NCBI GenBank assembly: GCA_958510825.1
Contig: OY294044.1
Coordinates: 83,684,895 to 83,748,894, forward strand
Reading direction: 5' to 3'
Origin: Brachypterus glaber
Lineage: Eukaryota > Arthropoda > Insecta > Coleoptera > Kateretidae
Length of the DNA: 64,000 nucleotides
The translations under genes and the position numbers were made by a program. A model generated the notes under the pieces. That model searched no databases and was not told the origin of the DNA. It saw only the letters and a list, made by a program, of their open reading frames with translations. Shown here piece after piece: positions 22,063-32,908 of this stretch. How positions within the stretch are numbered: position 1 is the first letter of the stretch; each line of letters starts with the position of its first letter.

Positions 22063-23121
22063 TCAAATATATGATTTTTGACCTTCTTGTTTGTAAAATA
22101 ATATGTAAGCATCCCCTGATACGATGGATGTTGGTAAAATTGAAGATACTCTAGAGTCGTTGTATTCGTGCCACGTGTAATTATAGGGATTTTTACAGTA
22201 GGCGGTGTAGTGACCGCTATAAGTGGTACCACTGTGATTTGAAATAGCGTATAAGTTGTATCTGCAGGGTGTGACGGACTCTGCGGTATAATTGTTCATA
22301 TCTAAACCTATTAAAGGGAAGTCTACGGTGACGCTGAGCTTTCTCTGGAACTGTTCCGTTTGGGAGAAGCGTTTAAGGTGGATTACTAAGATTTTCGGGA
22401 GTTTTTGAATTTTAAAGGATTTTGTGCATTTTCGGCGCTCGTTGCATTCAGAACATGTAAGCTTTTCATCGTTGTCCAACGTCTCTTCCCGAGTGAAGAA
22501 TTCTAAACATTCTGTCAGCCTTAACTGACCGGTCCGTTGTGGAAGAGGAAGAGAAAGGTCCCAAAATGGTTCAAATGTGACGGAACAATGGCCGCAATGG
22601 GTGCACTTAAGAGTGCATTTGATTTGGCCGGCGAAGAGGTCAAAAATGCTAGAGTCGTCTATCGGGAGGTATCTAAACCATGACTCTGCAGATTTTTCGT
22701 TATCACTTATTTTTTTATCTCTCTCGGTCAAAATAGGTTTAGGTTTTTCTGTGACCCTGTTGACGTCCTCGTGAAGTCCCTCTAAAAGATACCGCAGAAA
22801 TTCTTGTGCGTCCTGCTGTGCATAGCCCATAAATCGGGGGGCGAAATGCTGGATTTGGCTCTTTAGGGAAACTGTGTTTACTATTCGGACAGATGAATCT
22901 TCCGACCACAACTCTTTTATCACCTCGGCAAATGCTTTAATTAAAGCTCCACGCATACTAGATATATTGGTGTTGATATCCCGCACATAACTGTCCTTCT
23001 TCAGGTATTCCAACAAAAGTTTTGTGTTTGAAAGGCAATTAATGACCGAGTTCATAAAACAGGTGTTCCCAATATTTTCTAAACCGTTAAGACCCAAGGT
23101 TTTGATTGGACTTTCGACCAT
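22063..23121 (-). CDS. Usp2: Ubiquitin-specific protease, USP2-type catalytic domain
   Basis: A cysteine protease that removes ubiquitin from proteins. All USP (C19) landmarks are present. The Cys box NIGNTCFMNS has the nucleophile at residue 21 of the 352-residue product, followed by GYAQQDAQEFLRYLLEGL, a four-cysteine zinc ribbon (CTHC, then CSEC), PKILVIHLKRFSQ, and the His box HSGTTYSGHYTAYC with HEYNDSRV supplying the third catalytic residue. The pattern and spacing fit animal USP2 best. The start is uncertain. The frame stays open upstream to about 23265 with no ATG, so I use the first in-frame ATG, eight residues before the domain; an upstream exon could supply the true N-terminus. The whole domain is intronless, which suggests a retrocopy or intron loss. 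It has no frameshift or stop, and the key residues are intact, so it could be functional. Confidence 0.9.
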   Translation of the reverse strand: MVESPIKTLGLNGLENIGNTCFMNSVINCLSNTKLLLEYLKKDSYVRDINTNISSMRGALIKAFAEVIKELWSEDSSVRIVNTVSLKSQIQHFAPRFMGYAQQDAQEFLRYLLEGLHEDVNRVTEKPKPILTERDKKISDNEKSAESWFRYLPIDDSSIFDLFAGQIKCTLKCTHCGHCSVTFEPFWDLSLPLPQRTGQLRLTECLEFFTREETLDNDEKLTCSECNERRKCTKSFKIQKLPKILVIHLKRFSQTEQFQRKLSVTVDFPLIGLDMNNYTAESVTPCRYNLYAISNHSGTTYSGHYTAYCKNPYNYTWHEYNDSRVSSILPTSIVSGDAYILFYKQEGQKSYI

Positions 23122-23337
23122 AGCCTTATTGTTCGTGATGTTTTTCTCGCTGATGTTAACTTCAACGTTTTGATTAACATTATTTAAAATTACCTTAGGA
23201 ATACTAATAGAAGAATTCAAATTACGATCTAAATCATAATCTAAATTATTTTTATAAACATTATCTCATTAGTTATTATTATATATAATACTTCACCACA
23301 CCACACAAAAAAAAATTATTCGATATTAAGATATTAC

Positions 23338-23699
23338 TAAAACTCAGACAGACAGTATGTTAAGGCCTTGATTAAGGGTTTCAAAAAGATAACTTTGAGA
23401 AGAAGAAAAATGCGTGAAATTAGAAACTGGATTCACCTTGACGTGGATTGCTGATGTCTGAGCGCTCAGATGTGGATTGTAGTCTTTTGTCTATCTTCAA
23501 TATCTCAAAAGTGCTGGTTGAGTGGAACTATATCTATAAACTCTTGTTGCAACCCGAACGAACAATGCCGGCAGAGATTGATTGGTATCGATAAACATGA
23601 ACGCATGTCTTTAGTGGACGAATTAATTACTACTACCCTCTATTGTCATCGCGTTTCAGGCGACAATCGCTAAATTCGCACGTTACAGCGTTGCCAGAT
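23338..23699 (-). promoter_or_regulatory. Putative 5' region of the USP2-like gene, copy 1
   Basis: This segment upstream of the ORF is about 90% identical to 23822-24194. On the minus strand it contains CGTCAAG followed by GTGAAT at the place where the other copy has CGTCAAG|GTGAGT, so a good splice donor there appears weakened by a short deletion. TGGCAACG near its upstream end could belong to the promoter; no transcript evidence is available. Confidence 0.45.
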
Positions 23700-24194
23700 A
23701 CAATTTTGTTGGTTTAATTGGTTTTTATTCCAATAGAAGATTAAGTGTCAACTTTTGCACATCCCAGTCGTTAGGTTTTAATTTCCACACATCAATAAAC
23801 GTTTATAAATTTTTATAAAAAAAATCTCAGACAGACAGTATATCAAAGCCCTGATTAAGGGTTTCAAAAAGGTAACTTTGAGAAGAAGAAAAATGCGTGA
23901 AAATAGAAACTGGATTACTCACCTTGACGGGGATTGCTGATGTCTGAGCGCTCAGATATGAATTGTAGTTGTCTATCCTCAATATAGCGAAAGTGCTGGT
24001 TGAGTGGAACTGTATCTATAGGTGGTATCTATAAACTCTTGTTGCAACCCGAACGAACAATGCCGGCAGAGATTGATTGGTATCGATAAACATGAACACA
24101 TGTCTTTAGTGGACGAATTAATTACTACTACCCTCGATTGTCACCGCGTTTCAGGCGACAATTACTAAATTCGCACGTTACAACGTTGCCAGAT
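23700..24194 (-). repeat. Tandem duplication, copy lacking the coding region
   Basis: 23701-23821 repeats the USP2 3' UTR end, including AATAAA, and 23822-24194 repeats its 5' region. About 1.39 kb corresponding to 21947-23337 is missing between them. The 5' part carries a consensus splice donor on the minus strand (AAG|GTGAGT near 23925), so a transcript starting here could splice into the ORF downstream. The short plus-strand frame at 23470-23673 is a by-product. Confidence 0.8.
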
Positions 24195-24354
24195 TAACTG
24201 GGCTAAAGAAGGGTATCGTTTTAAATAGGAGTTTTGGGCTAAATAAGAAAAATATGTTTTTGTTTAAAAAAGTGCAAAATCATGAAAAGAAATGATAAAA
24301 ACTGTGTTATTTGTCGATAAAGAACAAAATGAAAAAAAAATAAAAACTAAGGAA
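24195..24354. other. Short AT-rich spacer upstream of the USP2 duplication
   Basis: It contains GGGCTAAAGAAGGGTATCG and GTTTTGGGCTAAAT. A diverged inverted version (TTTAGCCCAAAATGCGATAC) lies near 25455, possibly marking a decayed element between them. Confidence 0.3.
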
Positions 24355-24665
24355 TTATTATATGTACTTAATGATGTCAATGTCAATGTCTTTATTTTTT
24401 ATTTAATAATTTAAAAATACAAAATTTACTGTAAATATCATTAAAATATTGGAAAATGGAGTGGAATGATGAGATACAATGATGGAGCTATATGTAGCAA
24501 TGGAAGAAGTTAAAATAATAAATTTGAAGTTAAAATTATTGTAACAAACGATTTGGAATATTTTTATCAAAATTAATGGAGAGCCCCTAGCACAAGCCAA
24601 AAGCTTATTTTGGGCTCTCCATGAATCTGTAGTAAATTATACATAAATAAATAAATAAAAATAAT
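24355..24665 (+). mobile_element. LINE 3'-end fragment with ATAA tail
   Basis: GGAGAGCCCC...AAGCCAAAAGCTTATTTTGGGCTCTCC forms a 3'-terminal hairpin, followed by (ATAA)n. The same hairpin and a similar tail recur at 31985-32065, as expected for two 5'-truncated insertions of one non-LTR element. Confidence 0.6.
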
Positions 24666-26458
24666 AAATAAATAAATTTGATATCGTAAACCCGACAACA
24701 TCGCATTATTTTGCGCTAAATGTGACTATCATACTGAAAAAAAAGCAATATTTTTTGTTTATTTACAAAACCAACATAAATATGTTTAGATAGAATGTAT
24801 AATAAAAACACTGTTCAATATTAATTAAATATATTTATTTTTAAATAAATATATTTAGTTAATATTATAAGTTAAAAGTCTATGTGTAACTTTTTCATAA
24901 TCTAGTTTTAAATCATATCATAGAAATAAACTAATTTAACATGTTGAAAGCCAGATTAAATTACTTGTCTTGGGTAACTCTGTTCCATGGAACTAGATGC
25001 TTTGGGTTATCGTTGAAGTTAATGGTTTGCTTACAATGTTATTATAGTATAAATACCACAAAAATAACTCCATAATCGTACTGAAACCTAAGAAACTAGT
25101 CACATAAGTCCAGCCTAATTACACATTGAATTACAGTATATTAAATCCGTGAAAACTAATAAAACACAATCAAATATTTTAATATTATAGGCAAGAGCAG
25201 TGAACACAACACAGACCCACTTTGGCTCCACTGTAGTAGTTAATGTGTAAAGTTATTTTTATTTTGACGAGATGACATTTGATACTTGAAGCTTCGTGTA
25301 ATGTTGCCAAATCGTACATTGACATATGTCAAAATTCTTAATTAAAATAATTAATTTATGTATGTTCTGGGATGTAAACAAGGCTGAAATTTTGGCTAAG
25401 TATTTATTTTTTATGTATCTATAAGCATGTAAAGTCTTATCGTTGCAGGCGGTTTAGCCCAAAATGCGATACCCTCCTTTCCCTTTATTTAAAAGGAAAG
25501 GGAAATAATAATTTTACAATTTATTATTTTAACGAAACTACCAGTAGTGTTATTTTGCATAGGTCAATAATTAAAAAAAAAATAAATACCAAAACTTCCT
25601 AATTTTATCTGTCAAGATATAGGAAAGTACAACACTATTATAAACATTAAAACAAATACTTGTTTCTGAGTCAAATTGTTTCAATGTCACAAACCAAAAC
25701 ACCGATGATCTGATTAGAGGTACGGCTCTTTAGACGTATCTTCTCGAGGACGAGTTTATTCTTTTACGAGGGATGTTTCAAATGTGACATTTGTTTAGTT
25801 CGCATTTATTTCGTGTTAAATTTATTTAAAATTAGTGAGTGTTTTTAAAAAATCATTACCTAACTTTCTCAATAAAATATTATTTCCCTTAGTATTAGTT
25901 TAGTGATATTACTCTGTTATAGGATCTTTTGACTAATTAAATAACCAATAACCTGTTTTTTTTTAATTGCATAAAGTGGCTTTTAAAAAAACGTCTTAAA
26001 AGAACTACTACTACATGGTCTATTTATGTAAGTACCTAACACTTTAATTTTTGTTAAATAATAGTGGATGTGCTGCATTAAAAATGTTATTTTTGTTATT
26101 TTGTCATAATAAGATTATTATTAACATACTACGGGTATCTAGCATATCAATGACAAACCAATAATCACAGGTTTTGACTTTAAAAATGTTGTATTACGAG
26201 TAAATTATAAGGGGTACATATATTTAAAAGTACTTTTTAGATTTATTTCCTATGAGGACTTGCACCAAGTAGGTATCCTAATCGCTGGTTAAAGACACTA
26301 TGTTTTGATTGGTGGATATTTAAATAAAACTTAGTTTTCCAAAAACTAAATTCATATTTTTTGGTGCAATTACACACAGGAGTTTAAATAAACACTAAAG
26401 TTATTCTAGAATTATTTTCCTTAAAATGGGATAACTGTAAATCCGGCATCACTGTGAC

Positions 26459-26703
26459 TGGCAGCTACAACAAGCGCCTAAATGCAGCTCTCTGTGCAGG
26501 TTTGGTTTTTTCTTGGTTTGGTCTTTTTTTTTAATGAGGGGGCCTTGGTTTTCGTTAACATTGGTTTGGCGTCTGTTTGGTGTTTTTGTAAAAAAGTGTT
26601 TTTTATTTAAAATGACATATTGAAAAACGGTCAGCGCGTGCGCATGCGCAGTTTATCAAAACGCTGCATAAAGAGCTGCACATAGGCGCTCCTGCAGCTA
26701 CAT
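26459..26703. mobile_element. Foldback/MITE with ~40-bp GC-richer inverted ends
   Basis: GCAGCTACAACAAGCGCCTA...GCAGCTCTCTGTGCAG at the left is mirrored by CTGCATAAAGAGCTGC...AGGCGCTCCTGCAGCTACA at the right. A TTTGGT-rich middle and GCGCGTGCGCATGCGC lie between. Noncoding. Confidence 0.75.
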
Positions 26704-27729
26704 ATCGTATTCTGTCTAAATGCTCTTTTCTATTTTGATGGACGGCATTTTCCGGGTAGGCTTTGGGGTTTTTTAATTAAAAAAAAGTACGCAATGTTTT
26801 TGAAATCTTAAAGACAATTTTTCATATCATCAAGATGTTCAGGTTTTTTTTTTGTAACTTATTTCTGAATCACCCTGTATAATTGTGATGATTACAATTG
26901 TAGTTCTGATGGTAGCTGTGATTAAAATCTTAATTTTATAAGGGGGTTAAGCCAAAGTTATTAGATTACCATTAACTTGTAAATATCTGTGCAAAAAATA
27001 CGCATTTAAATAAACTTTTTTATTTTTTTCCTTTATTAGCAAAAACTAGCAATTCTTTTTTCCATAGAATATTACTACTATGGGTAAAGAAAAATCTGCA
27101 TAGAAAGTGACCATTAACAAATAGTTACGTTTTTTATATTTATGATTTAAACTGATAGTTACTATTTTCACGTTTCGAGGACCTTAACATTATGATACAA
27201 ATACTTTATTAATTATGTAATATATTTTTTGACATACCTAAGGATAACTAAGGTTTTATTCTATGATTAAAAAATTTAGTTTATTTTACACATGGCTTAA
27301 GATCTTCAAATAAAGATTTTCACAGGGGATTACATGTATTGTTAAGTTTGATTTTATCTTTAACATAATTAATGCTTTAACTTTAAGTATATCTCTAAGA
27401 CTTATAACTTATGCAAAAAAATTTTGCCATAACTTCGTGCAAATACAGTTAAGGTTTAAAAAGCGATGCGTCATATTGACTTCGTCATTTTAAGTTTTTA
27501 AGTTATGGACATACATCAACATAATCAAAAGAAGCTTTTTGACACACTTTTAGGAATATCCAAACAAAACTAAAATTTTGGACCACGAAAACTTTTTTTT
27601 TATTTTTTTTTTATTTTATTCTAAATCGGCGGGATTAAAATTTTTCGTTTAAAAAAGTTCAGAATTTCGTCCCTGTTTTTTTTTCCTGACCCACTATCAC
27701 TGTTTTTACTTATATTTAAAAGAAAAAAC

Positions 27730-27892
27730 AAAATGAAATGAATTGTCTTTAAAATAAAACAAAACAAGAATTACATAACAATAACAATGCATTTTTGTTA
27801 CTTTAAATAAATGAAATGAAATGAATTGTCTTTAAAATAAAACATAACAAGAATTACATAACAATAACCATGCATTTTTGTTACTTTAAATA
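27730..27892 (+). repeat. 81-bp tandem duplication
   Basis: AAATGAAATGAATTGTCTTT through TTTTTGTTACTTTAAATAA occurs twice in direct tandem with only about two differences, so it is recent. Confidence 0.9.
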
Positions 27893-28900
27893 ATATAGAT
27901 ACGATGATCTTGAGTTTTAAAAATATTCTTTGTTTTCCTTAATGCGATTCTGTTAAAAATCCAAATTCCGAGCACTGTCTATAACTAATGACTTGATTTG
28001 GATGTGTTGATTAATTTACTAATGAAGATAAATTATAAATTTTTTTATCAACATTACGAAAAACAAATAAGATAATTTTAAAAACATATTAACTTTTTGA
28101 AAGCTTTTAAAATTTCCTTTTAAAGCTTTTGTAAAACCAATATTAGCAATAATTCGCAATTTTTTTCAATCGAAAGAACAAAATTGAATAAAAACAGTAT
28201 TTTCTTTATACTACAATGTTTTTAAAAAAAAATAATCTTGTAAATAAGTATTTTTTAAAAGAAAAACTTTATGTATTAAAATAAAATTATAAAAGTTTCT
28301 TTCTTTGATAATAACAAGTAAAGTTATAAAGAAAAGAAAATGCAAAAAATACTGTGCCACGTTGAGTTGAAACTACAAAAAGTGTAAAAGGATATTGCAT
28401 AAAGTTTGTCACTCAAAAAAAAATCTGTTGCCGACATAAAAATACTATTATCTGTAAGCTCATTTCAAGAAAAAAACATATAAAAAATTTATTTTTTTTT
28501 TTAGAAAAAAGTTAAAAAATTATTGTTTTAAAAAAAATATTACTTAAAAAAAAAATTAAAACAATTTTTTTTTTCAAAAAAAAAAATATTTTTTTTTCCA
28601 AAACTTTTTTTTTTAATTCAAATTTAATTCTCAAAACATTTTTTTTGACCGAAAATAACCCTATTAACCCCCTTACCTGTCCCCGATTACTATTTTTCTC
28701 TATGTGGCTATTTTTTTTTTAAATCCCCTCTGTAAATATTTTTAATTGGTCATAAATATTGTCTGAAACAAGTTTTGACTCTCTAAAAAATAACACTTCT
28801 CATTCAATTACAACTTGTATCAAGTCAGATGAATTAATTTAATTGTAAGATTTCCTAGATATAATCTTGCTGTAATATGAGGGAAATTGTTGAATGTGTC

Positions 28901-29002
28901 CTAATTGATTTCGCTGTCGACTCTAATAAAGTTATCTTCGAGAGAAAATTCTATCATTGGTAATATACAGAGGCCGGACTTTTGGTATTCATTTACCGAG
29001 GG
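28901..29002 (-). CDS. Probable terminal coding exon of an unrecognised gene
   Basis: On the minus strand, an acceptor (CTTTGTAAG|CCC) at 29003 is followed by 33 codons of ordinary composition and a TAG stop at 28901-28903. The peptide starts PSVNEYQKSG and ends RVDSEIN. It joins in phase to the exon at 29081-29234 if a 78-base intron is removed. I do not recognise the protein. The case rests on composition and splice sites only. The plus strand is also open here (28905-29267), so a strand error is possible. Confidence 0.4.
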   Translation of the reverse strand, partial: PSVNEYQKSGLCILPMIEFSLEDNFIRVDSEIN

Positions 29003-29080
29003 CTTACAAAGTTTAAAATTTTTAAAAATATATTATTACATAATAAATAAAATTATTTTAAGTATACCTAAAAAAAATAC

Positions 29081-29234
29081 TCCTCTCTTCTCTAAAAAGT
29101 ATGCGACTAAAAAAAGGTCCTTAGCAATTTTTTTTTCTGCAATCTGCAATGCGGTCTCTTCCAACTCGTTTTTAATGAGTACCCAATTCCTAACATTATT
29201 ATCAACGAGTCTGTCTAATAAACTAATACAAGGG
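29081..29234 (-). CDS. Probable internal coding exon, weakly ankyrin-like
   Basis: The upstream acceptor is strong on the minus strand: TTTGTACTTTTTTGTAG ends at 29235. The exon reads in one open frame through LLDRLVDNNV and then ETALQIAEKK...FLEKRG, which resembles the TALxxAxxxG...LLxxG pattern of an ankyrin repeat. The donor is either GGA|GTATTT at 29080, which keeps phase with the exon at 28901-29002, or the better-looking TTTAG|GTATAC at 29067, which does not. No earlier exon was found; transposons occupy the next kilobases upstream. The function is unknown. Confidence 0.4.
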
Positions 29235-29292
29235 CTACAAAAAAGTACAAACAATTTATTACTTTAAGCATAATTTAGCAACTGCTATAAAA

Positions 29293-29705
29293 TATTTTTT
29301 TCACTACTAGCTTTAGAACATACCATTATTTATCATGTTTTCAGACTCTGAAATCAATTTTCTTCACCTACAGCAATAATAATTTTTTCTCTTCTAGTAG
29401 GAGTAAATTTTATAAACAATTGATTTCTGTCACTTTAGATGTTTCAGTTTTTTGTGCAATTTTTACTAATTAAACCCAAAAAAATAGCTTTAAATAGCTT
29501 TCATTTATTAAATATAATTAATTATAATTATTACCAATTAATACAATCAATAATTAGCTAAATATTATGAAAAAAAAATTAAAAAAACCAAATTTTTAAT
29601 TTAATTTCTTGATTTTGATGAAAGTTTCAAGAAATATTTTTGTTAATAATTTATTTTATTATTTGAATAAAAATAGTTAAATAGTCCTAGTAGTGAAAAC
29701 ACTAA
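29293..29705 (+). mobile_element. CACTACTAG-ended element, uninterrupted copy
   Basis: Ends TTTTTTCACTACTAGC and CTAGTAGTGAAAAC bound about 410 noncoding bases. Landmarks CATTATTTATCATG, CAATTGATTTCTGTCAC, TTAGATGTTTCAGTTTTTTG and AAATAGCTTTAAATAGCTTT are shared with 6897-7681 (inverted), 53311-53745 and 54659-55535 (inverted). Confidence 0.75.
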
Positions 29706-29717
29706 TATATAAAACAC

Positions 29718-29753
29718 GGTAGAGAAGACTATTATAGCCTCGCACTTTTAATA
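29718..29753 (+). repeat. Half of a GGTAGAGAAGAC hairpin module, cut by an insertion
   Basis: CGGTAGAGAAGACTATTATAGCCTCGCAC matches the arm of the modules at 53188 and 54545. The mirror arm is missing. Sequence resembling the module's outer flank (ATATAATTACTATTTTT) resumes at 30687, after the pogo-like element. Confidence 0.6.
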
Positions 29754-30684
29754 GAGGAAGGGTAGCAAATGTGGGCTAGGTCTTGTAATATGGGCTAGGT
29801 GGGTTTCTCAGCTATCCGATGCAGTTCTCTGCATCCGACTATCGCAAATCGTAAATGGCGAAGTTAAACTTCCACAGTAAAGATTCATTAATTAATTCAT
29901 ACATTCGTTGACGTTTGAGAATTTATTTTTATTTTCCGTCCTTTTCAGCAAGCCACAGAACTTTTTTAGGTAAGTTTATAAATTCCGTTACCTGATAGAT
30001 AACAACGTTTTCAAAACCATTTCTGCAACAAATTAAAGCCACATAATCCGGCTTTAATGTGTGCTTATTAGTTTTCTTCTAATTACTGAGTTTTAGACAT
30101 AACCTCTTTTGTTGTATACACTGAGTATTTTTGCAATATGGGCCATCCCTGTGTTTCTATTATGGGCTATATAGAACTATGTATTTAAGCCTAGAATTTT
30201 TCTAGGAGGCCAAGAAAAGATCAGCAATAGCCAAGAATAGAAGAAAATGGAACGAGGGCGATATGGAACGCGCTATAATAGCGATAAGGCAGTACGAGAT
30301 GGGTACCTTCAAAGCTTTAAAAATGTTTAATATACCACGTTTTATATTAGAAGTTATTTGATTTATTATTTCATTTTAGATATAACTTTTATACTTTTAA
30401 CTTATTGCGACCAATAAGATTGATTGCCACTTCAAATCTAATATTTATTACACAATTTTGAGGTCAGCCCATATTTAGGGCCAATTTCAAATCGACACAA
30501 AAGTGCACCTTCTCACTATTTACGAAATAATTAATTTATTATTTGTTTTAATCAATATGAATTTAACAGGTTGTGACTAATTAATATAGCTATCGTTGGG
30601 TACGTTTGGTATTGGAACTAAACTTTTATTTATTTTTTTACAAGAAAAAATAAAATGGGTAGCCCATATTTGCTTCCTTTCCTC
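29754..30684 (+). mobile_element. Pogo-like DNA transposon remnant
   Basis: Inverted ends GAGGAAGGGTAGCAAATGTG and CATATTTGCTTCCTTTCCTC match at about 85% (further in, GGGCTA/TAGCCC). TA flanks both sides (29752-29753 and 30685-30686). TA duplication plus the pipsqueak-type HTH exon inside point to the pogo group of Tc1/mariner. At 931 bp it is internally deleted: no DDE catalytic domain is present. Confidence 0.7.
30206..30361 (+). pseudogene. Pipsqueak/CENP-B-type HTH exon of a pogo-like transposase
   Basis: An acceptor (GAATTTTTCTAG) precedes an open frame of about 51 codons ending at a TGA. The peptide contains RRKWNEGDMERAIIAI, then GTFKALKMFNIPR. This fits the HTH_psq pattern: K-W, acidic D-M/L, A-I, A-I/V, G followed by K-A...F-I/V-P-R. 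The domain binds DNA at the N-terminus of pogo/Tigger transposases and related host proteins. It stops about six residues after the conserved PR, and nothing downstream encodes the catalytic domain, so this is an orphaned fragment. The frame is too short to stand out without reading it. Confidence 0.65.
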
Positions 30685-31146
30685 TAATATAATTACTATT
30701 TTTTATACGACCAGGCTAAAACGTAATTTCACTCCCTCTTTTGCGGGTCTTACTCCCGCATCTTTATTTGGATGGCAATAAATTTAAAATAGGTCAGTTC
30801 GATAGGCTGCAGCATTATTTTATCATAATCTATATTTTTTATTACTTTTATTAAAAATAATGTAAAATTTGCTCTAAAAGCGTGCCACGATTAATATACT
30901 ACGGCCACGTTGTAAAAAACGATTGAAAACACAAACCTGTCATTTCGCGATTAATGGATAACTTGTTTTAATTTTTTAAGAAATTGCAAAAATGGATTAT
31001 TTGATTTTGAATACATATTTTAATTTAAATTTTATGTAAATACAGTTGTCGGTCATGAAAAAAATAGTGCATATCAGGAGTAAAGTCTGTTGCGAGAGTA
31101 AAACAACCAGTTTACTCCCTTGATATATACTCTTATTTGATTGTAC

Positions 31147-31517
31147 CTATAGATCTATACTACCCTATTAAGCTTGAAACAGTTGCTCCATTTCGTCGTT
31201 CCAGAACAACAATGTTTCAACTGACATCGTTAGATTGCAGTAATTGTCAGCACTTTGTCTATGATAAATTTAAAATGCTTTATCTTGAAGAGTTAAAACT
31301 TTTTATGGATTGCTTTATTTTCATTTTTTATACAAAATTTTAAATTTATAAGTTAAAGCATTTTAAATTTATCATACAAAATATACTGACAATTACTGCA
31401 ATCTCACAATGTCAGTTAAAACCTTGTTGTTCTGATACGACGATTTGCCGCATAGCGACGTTTTCACGTCAACTCTGATGTAATATTTTGAAAACTAGCT
31501 TAGTCAGGCAGTATAGA
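31147..31517. mobile_element. Foldback element with AGATCTATACT ends
   Basis: TAGATCTATACTACC at the left is mirrored by GGCAGTATAGATCTA at the right. Inside, GATTGCAGTAATTGTCAG pairs with CTGACAATTACTGCAATC, and TAAATTTAAAATGCTTTA with TAAAGCATTTTAAATTTA. The open frame at 31137-31343 lies on one arm and is not a gene. Confidence 0.8.
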
Positions 31518-32446
31518 TCTAAAACTGACACTTTGTATATATATATATAGAAAATTTTTGGTTTTTCGCACTACTAAAATGGTTCCACGTTGATTTATTA
31601 ATGGATATTAAAACTGATCACATTTACATATAAACATCAAATTTATTTATTATACCTAAATTATAATATAACATATTAGAATCGAATAGAAAATAGTATA
31701 CTTTACACGGATGAAAACTGTTTTTTGATCACGCTCGGTTAAAAATCTTAGCTAGCGCCCTAAAATTAGTATATTAAGTTACTAGTTTTAAAAGACGATA
31801 TTTTTTCACACGAGCACGAAGCTAAACGTCGCGCTTAAGCGCGCTTGCGGGAAGTTTACTAGCGTGCGAGTGCCCTAAATGTTTTTTTAAACGTGTATTT
31901 TGTACTACTTTTTCTATTTTGCACACCTTTAATAAATTGAAATTTATTTTATGAAAATATTCCTAATAAAAAAGTTGTTATGTATATTTCCCATATAAGC
32001 CAAAAGCTTATTTGGGGCTCTCCATGCTAATGTAGAATTTTCTACAAATAAACAAATAACAAATAACAAAAATATTATTTTTTTTTTAACTAGGGGATGC
32101 CTTGTATTTAATAAACTTTTTAAAAGGGAAAACAAAATCCCGACATCCGTTTGTATTTAAATTTAAAATATTATAAAACATAATACATAATGAAACCAAT
32201 TGCATAAAGAAGCAAGAAAGTTTTAAAATTTTAAGATCAACTTTAGATTGTCTCCGAAGATAAAGTGTTAAATTTGCGTAAATTTGTAAAATAAATTAAG
32301 TTCTTAGGGCCATAAAACCATGGATAGGTATGTATCATTACGCTTTTAGAACAGGCTTTATCCTTTTTGTAATCTTTTTGGCTTAAGTAATGTGAACATT
32401 AAAAAGTTTTAATGTTAAAGTTTTTCGGTATAACTTTTACTTTTTC
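31518..32446. other. Noncoding stretch with a LINE 3' end
   Basis: 31985-32065 repeats the LINE 3' hairpin seen at 24580-24625 (AAGCCAAAAGCTTATTTGGG, GCTCTCC) and ends in CAAATAACAAATAAC. Near 31830 there is a GC-rich palindrome CGCGCTTAAGCGCG. Otherwise I see nothing. Confidence 0.5.
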
Positions 32447-32757
32447 TTACAACTTACAAGTTGATGAGTTTTCCGAAAGTGCAAAGAATAAATAACGTTC
32501 TAGTTTGTTCGAGACTGGGGTTTTAATAAATGCACTTGAAATCTTTTGGTTTATTATGCAGTATATCGGATAATCAATACTTATTTTAAGATCCTCAGCA
32601 AAGAATAACTTTAAAGTACCATTCAAATATTTTTTTAGAAGGCCATGTTCGAAAGTATCTTCATTCAGTACCAAAGTGCAATTAAAGACATGTCCGTTTA
32701 ACATCTCGTTTATTGTTAGTAACAGATAAAACTTAACATTAAAGAACATACATATTT

Positions 32758-32908
32758 TGTGACCTTGCACAAAGAAATCAACTTAGTGTGTCATATTTAC
32801 GTATTTCTTTTTTTGTCGGATTCTTATGTAGAAATGTTTTTTACACAAGAATCCGAAAAAAAACTTTTAAATTTGACACACTGGGTTTCTTTATGCAGGG
32901 TCACATAT
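32758..32908. repeat. Hairpin, GTGACCTTGCA type
   Basis: TGTGACCTTGCACAAAGAAA is mirrored by TTTCTTTATGCAGGGTCACA. CTTAGTGTGTCA pairs with TGACACACTGGG, and GGATTCTTATGTA with the AGAATCC side. The centre is near 32835. Confidence 0.85.

Larger units (their letters stand above)
21827..23699 (-). repeat. Tandem duplication, complete copy (contains the USP2-like gene)
   Basis: The unit runs from CAATTTTGTTGGTTTAATTG to CGTTGCCAGAT. Its left 120 bases (3' UTR end on the minus strand) and right 360 bases (5' region) both recur in 23700-24194, where they are joined directly. The repeat therefore includes the whole transcription unit as read here. Confidence 0.85.
24666..28900. other. Long AT-rich noncoding region
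   Basis: No gene is seen. Minor landmarks: a small palindrome at 24808-24868; TGGCAAC-containing DNA near 25300; a mariner-like terminus TGAATCACCCTGTATA near 26866; homopolymer A/T blocks near 27590-27620 and 28490-28640. Two elements inside the region are listed separately. Confidence 0.5.

Noticed and set aside
28905..29267. 120-residue plus-strand frame
   Set aside because: It is antisense to the better-supported exon pair, which has proper splice sites.
32447..32770. 107-residue minus-strand frame
   Set aside because: Composition is tolerable, but there is no motif, no splice context and no conservation visible. Its start lies in a hairpin arm.
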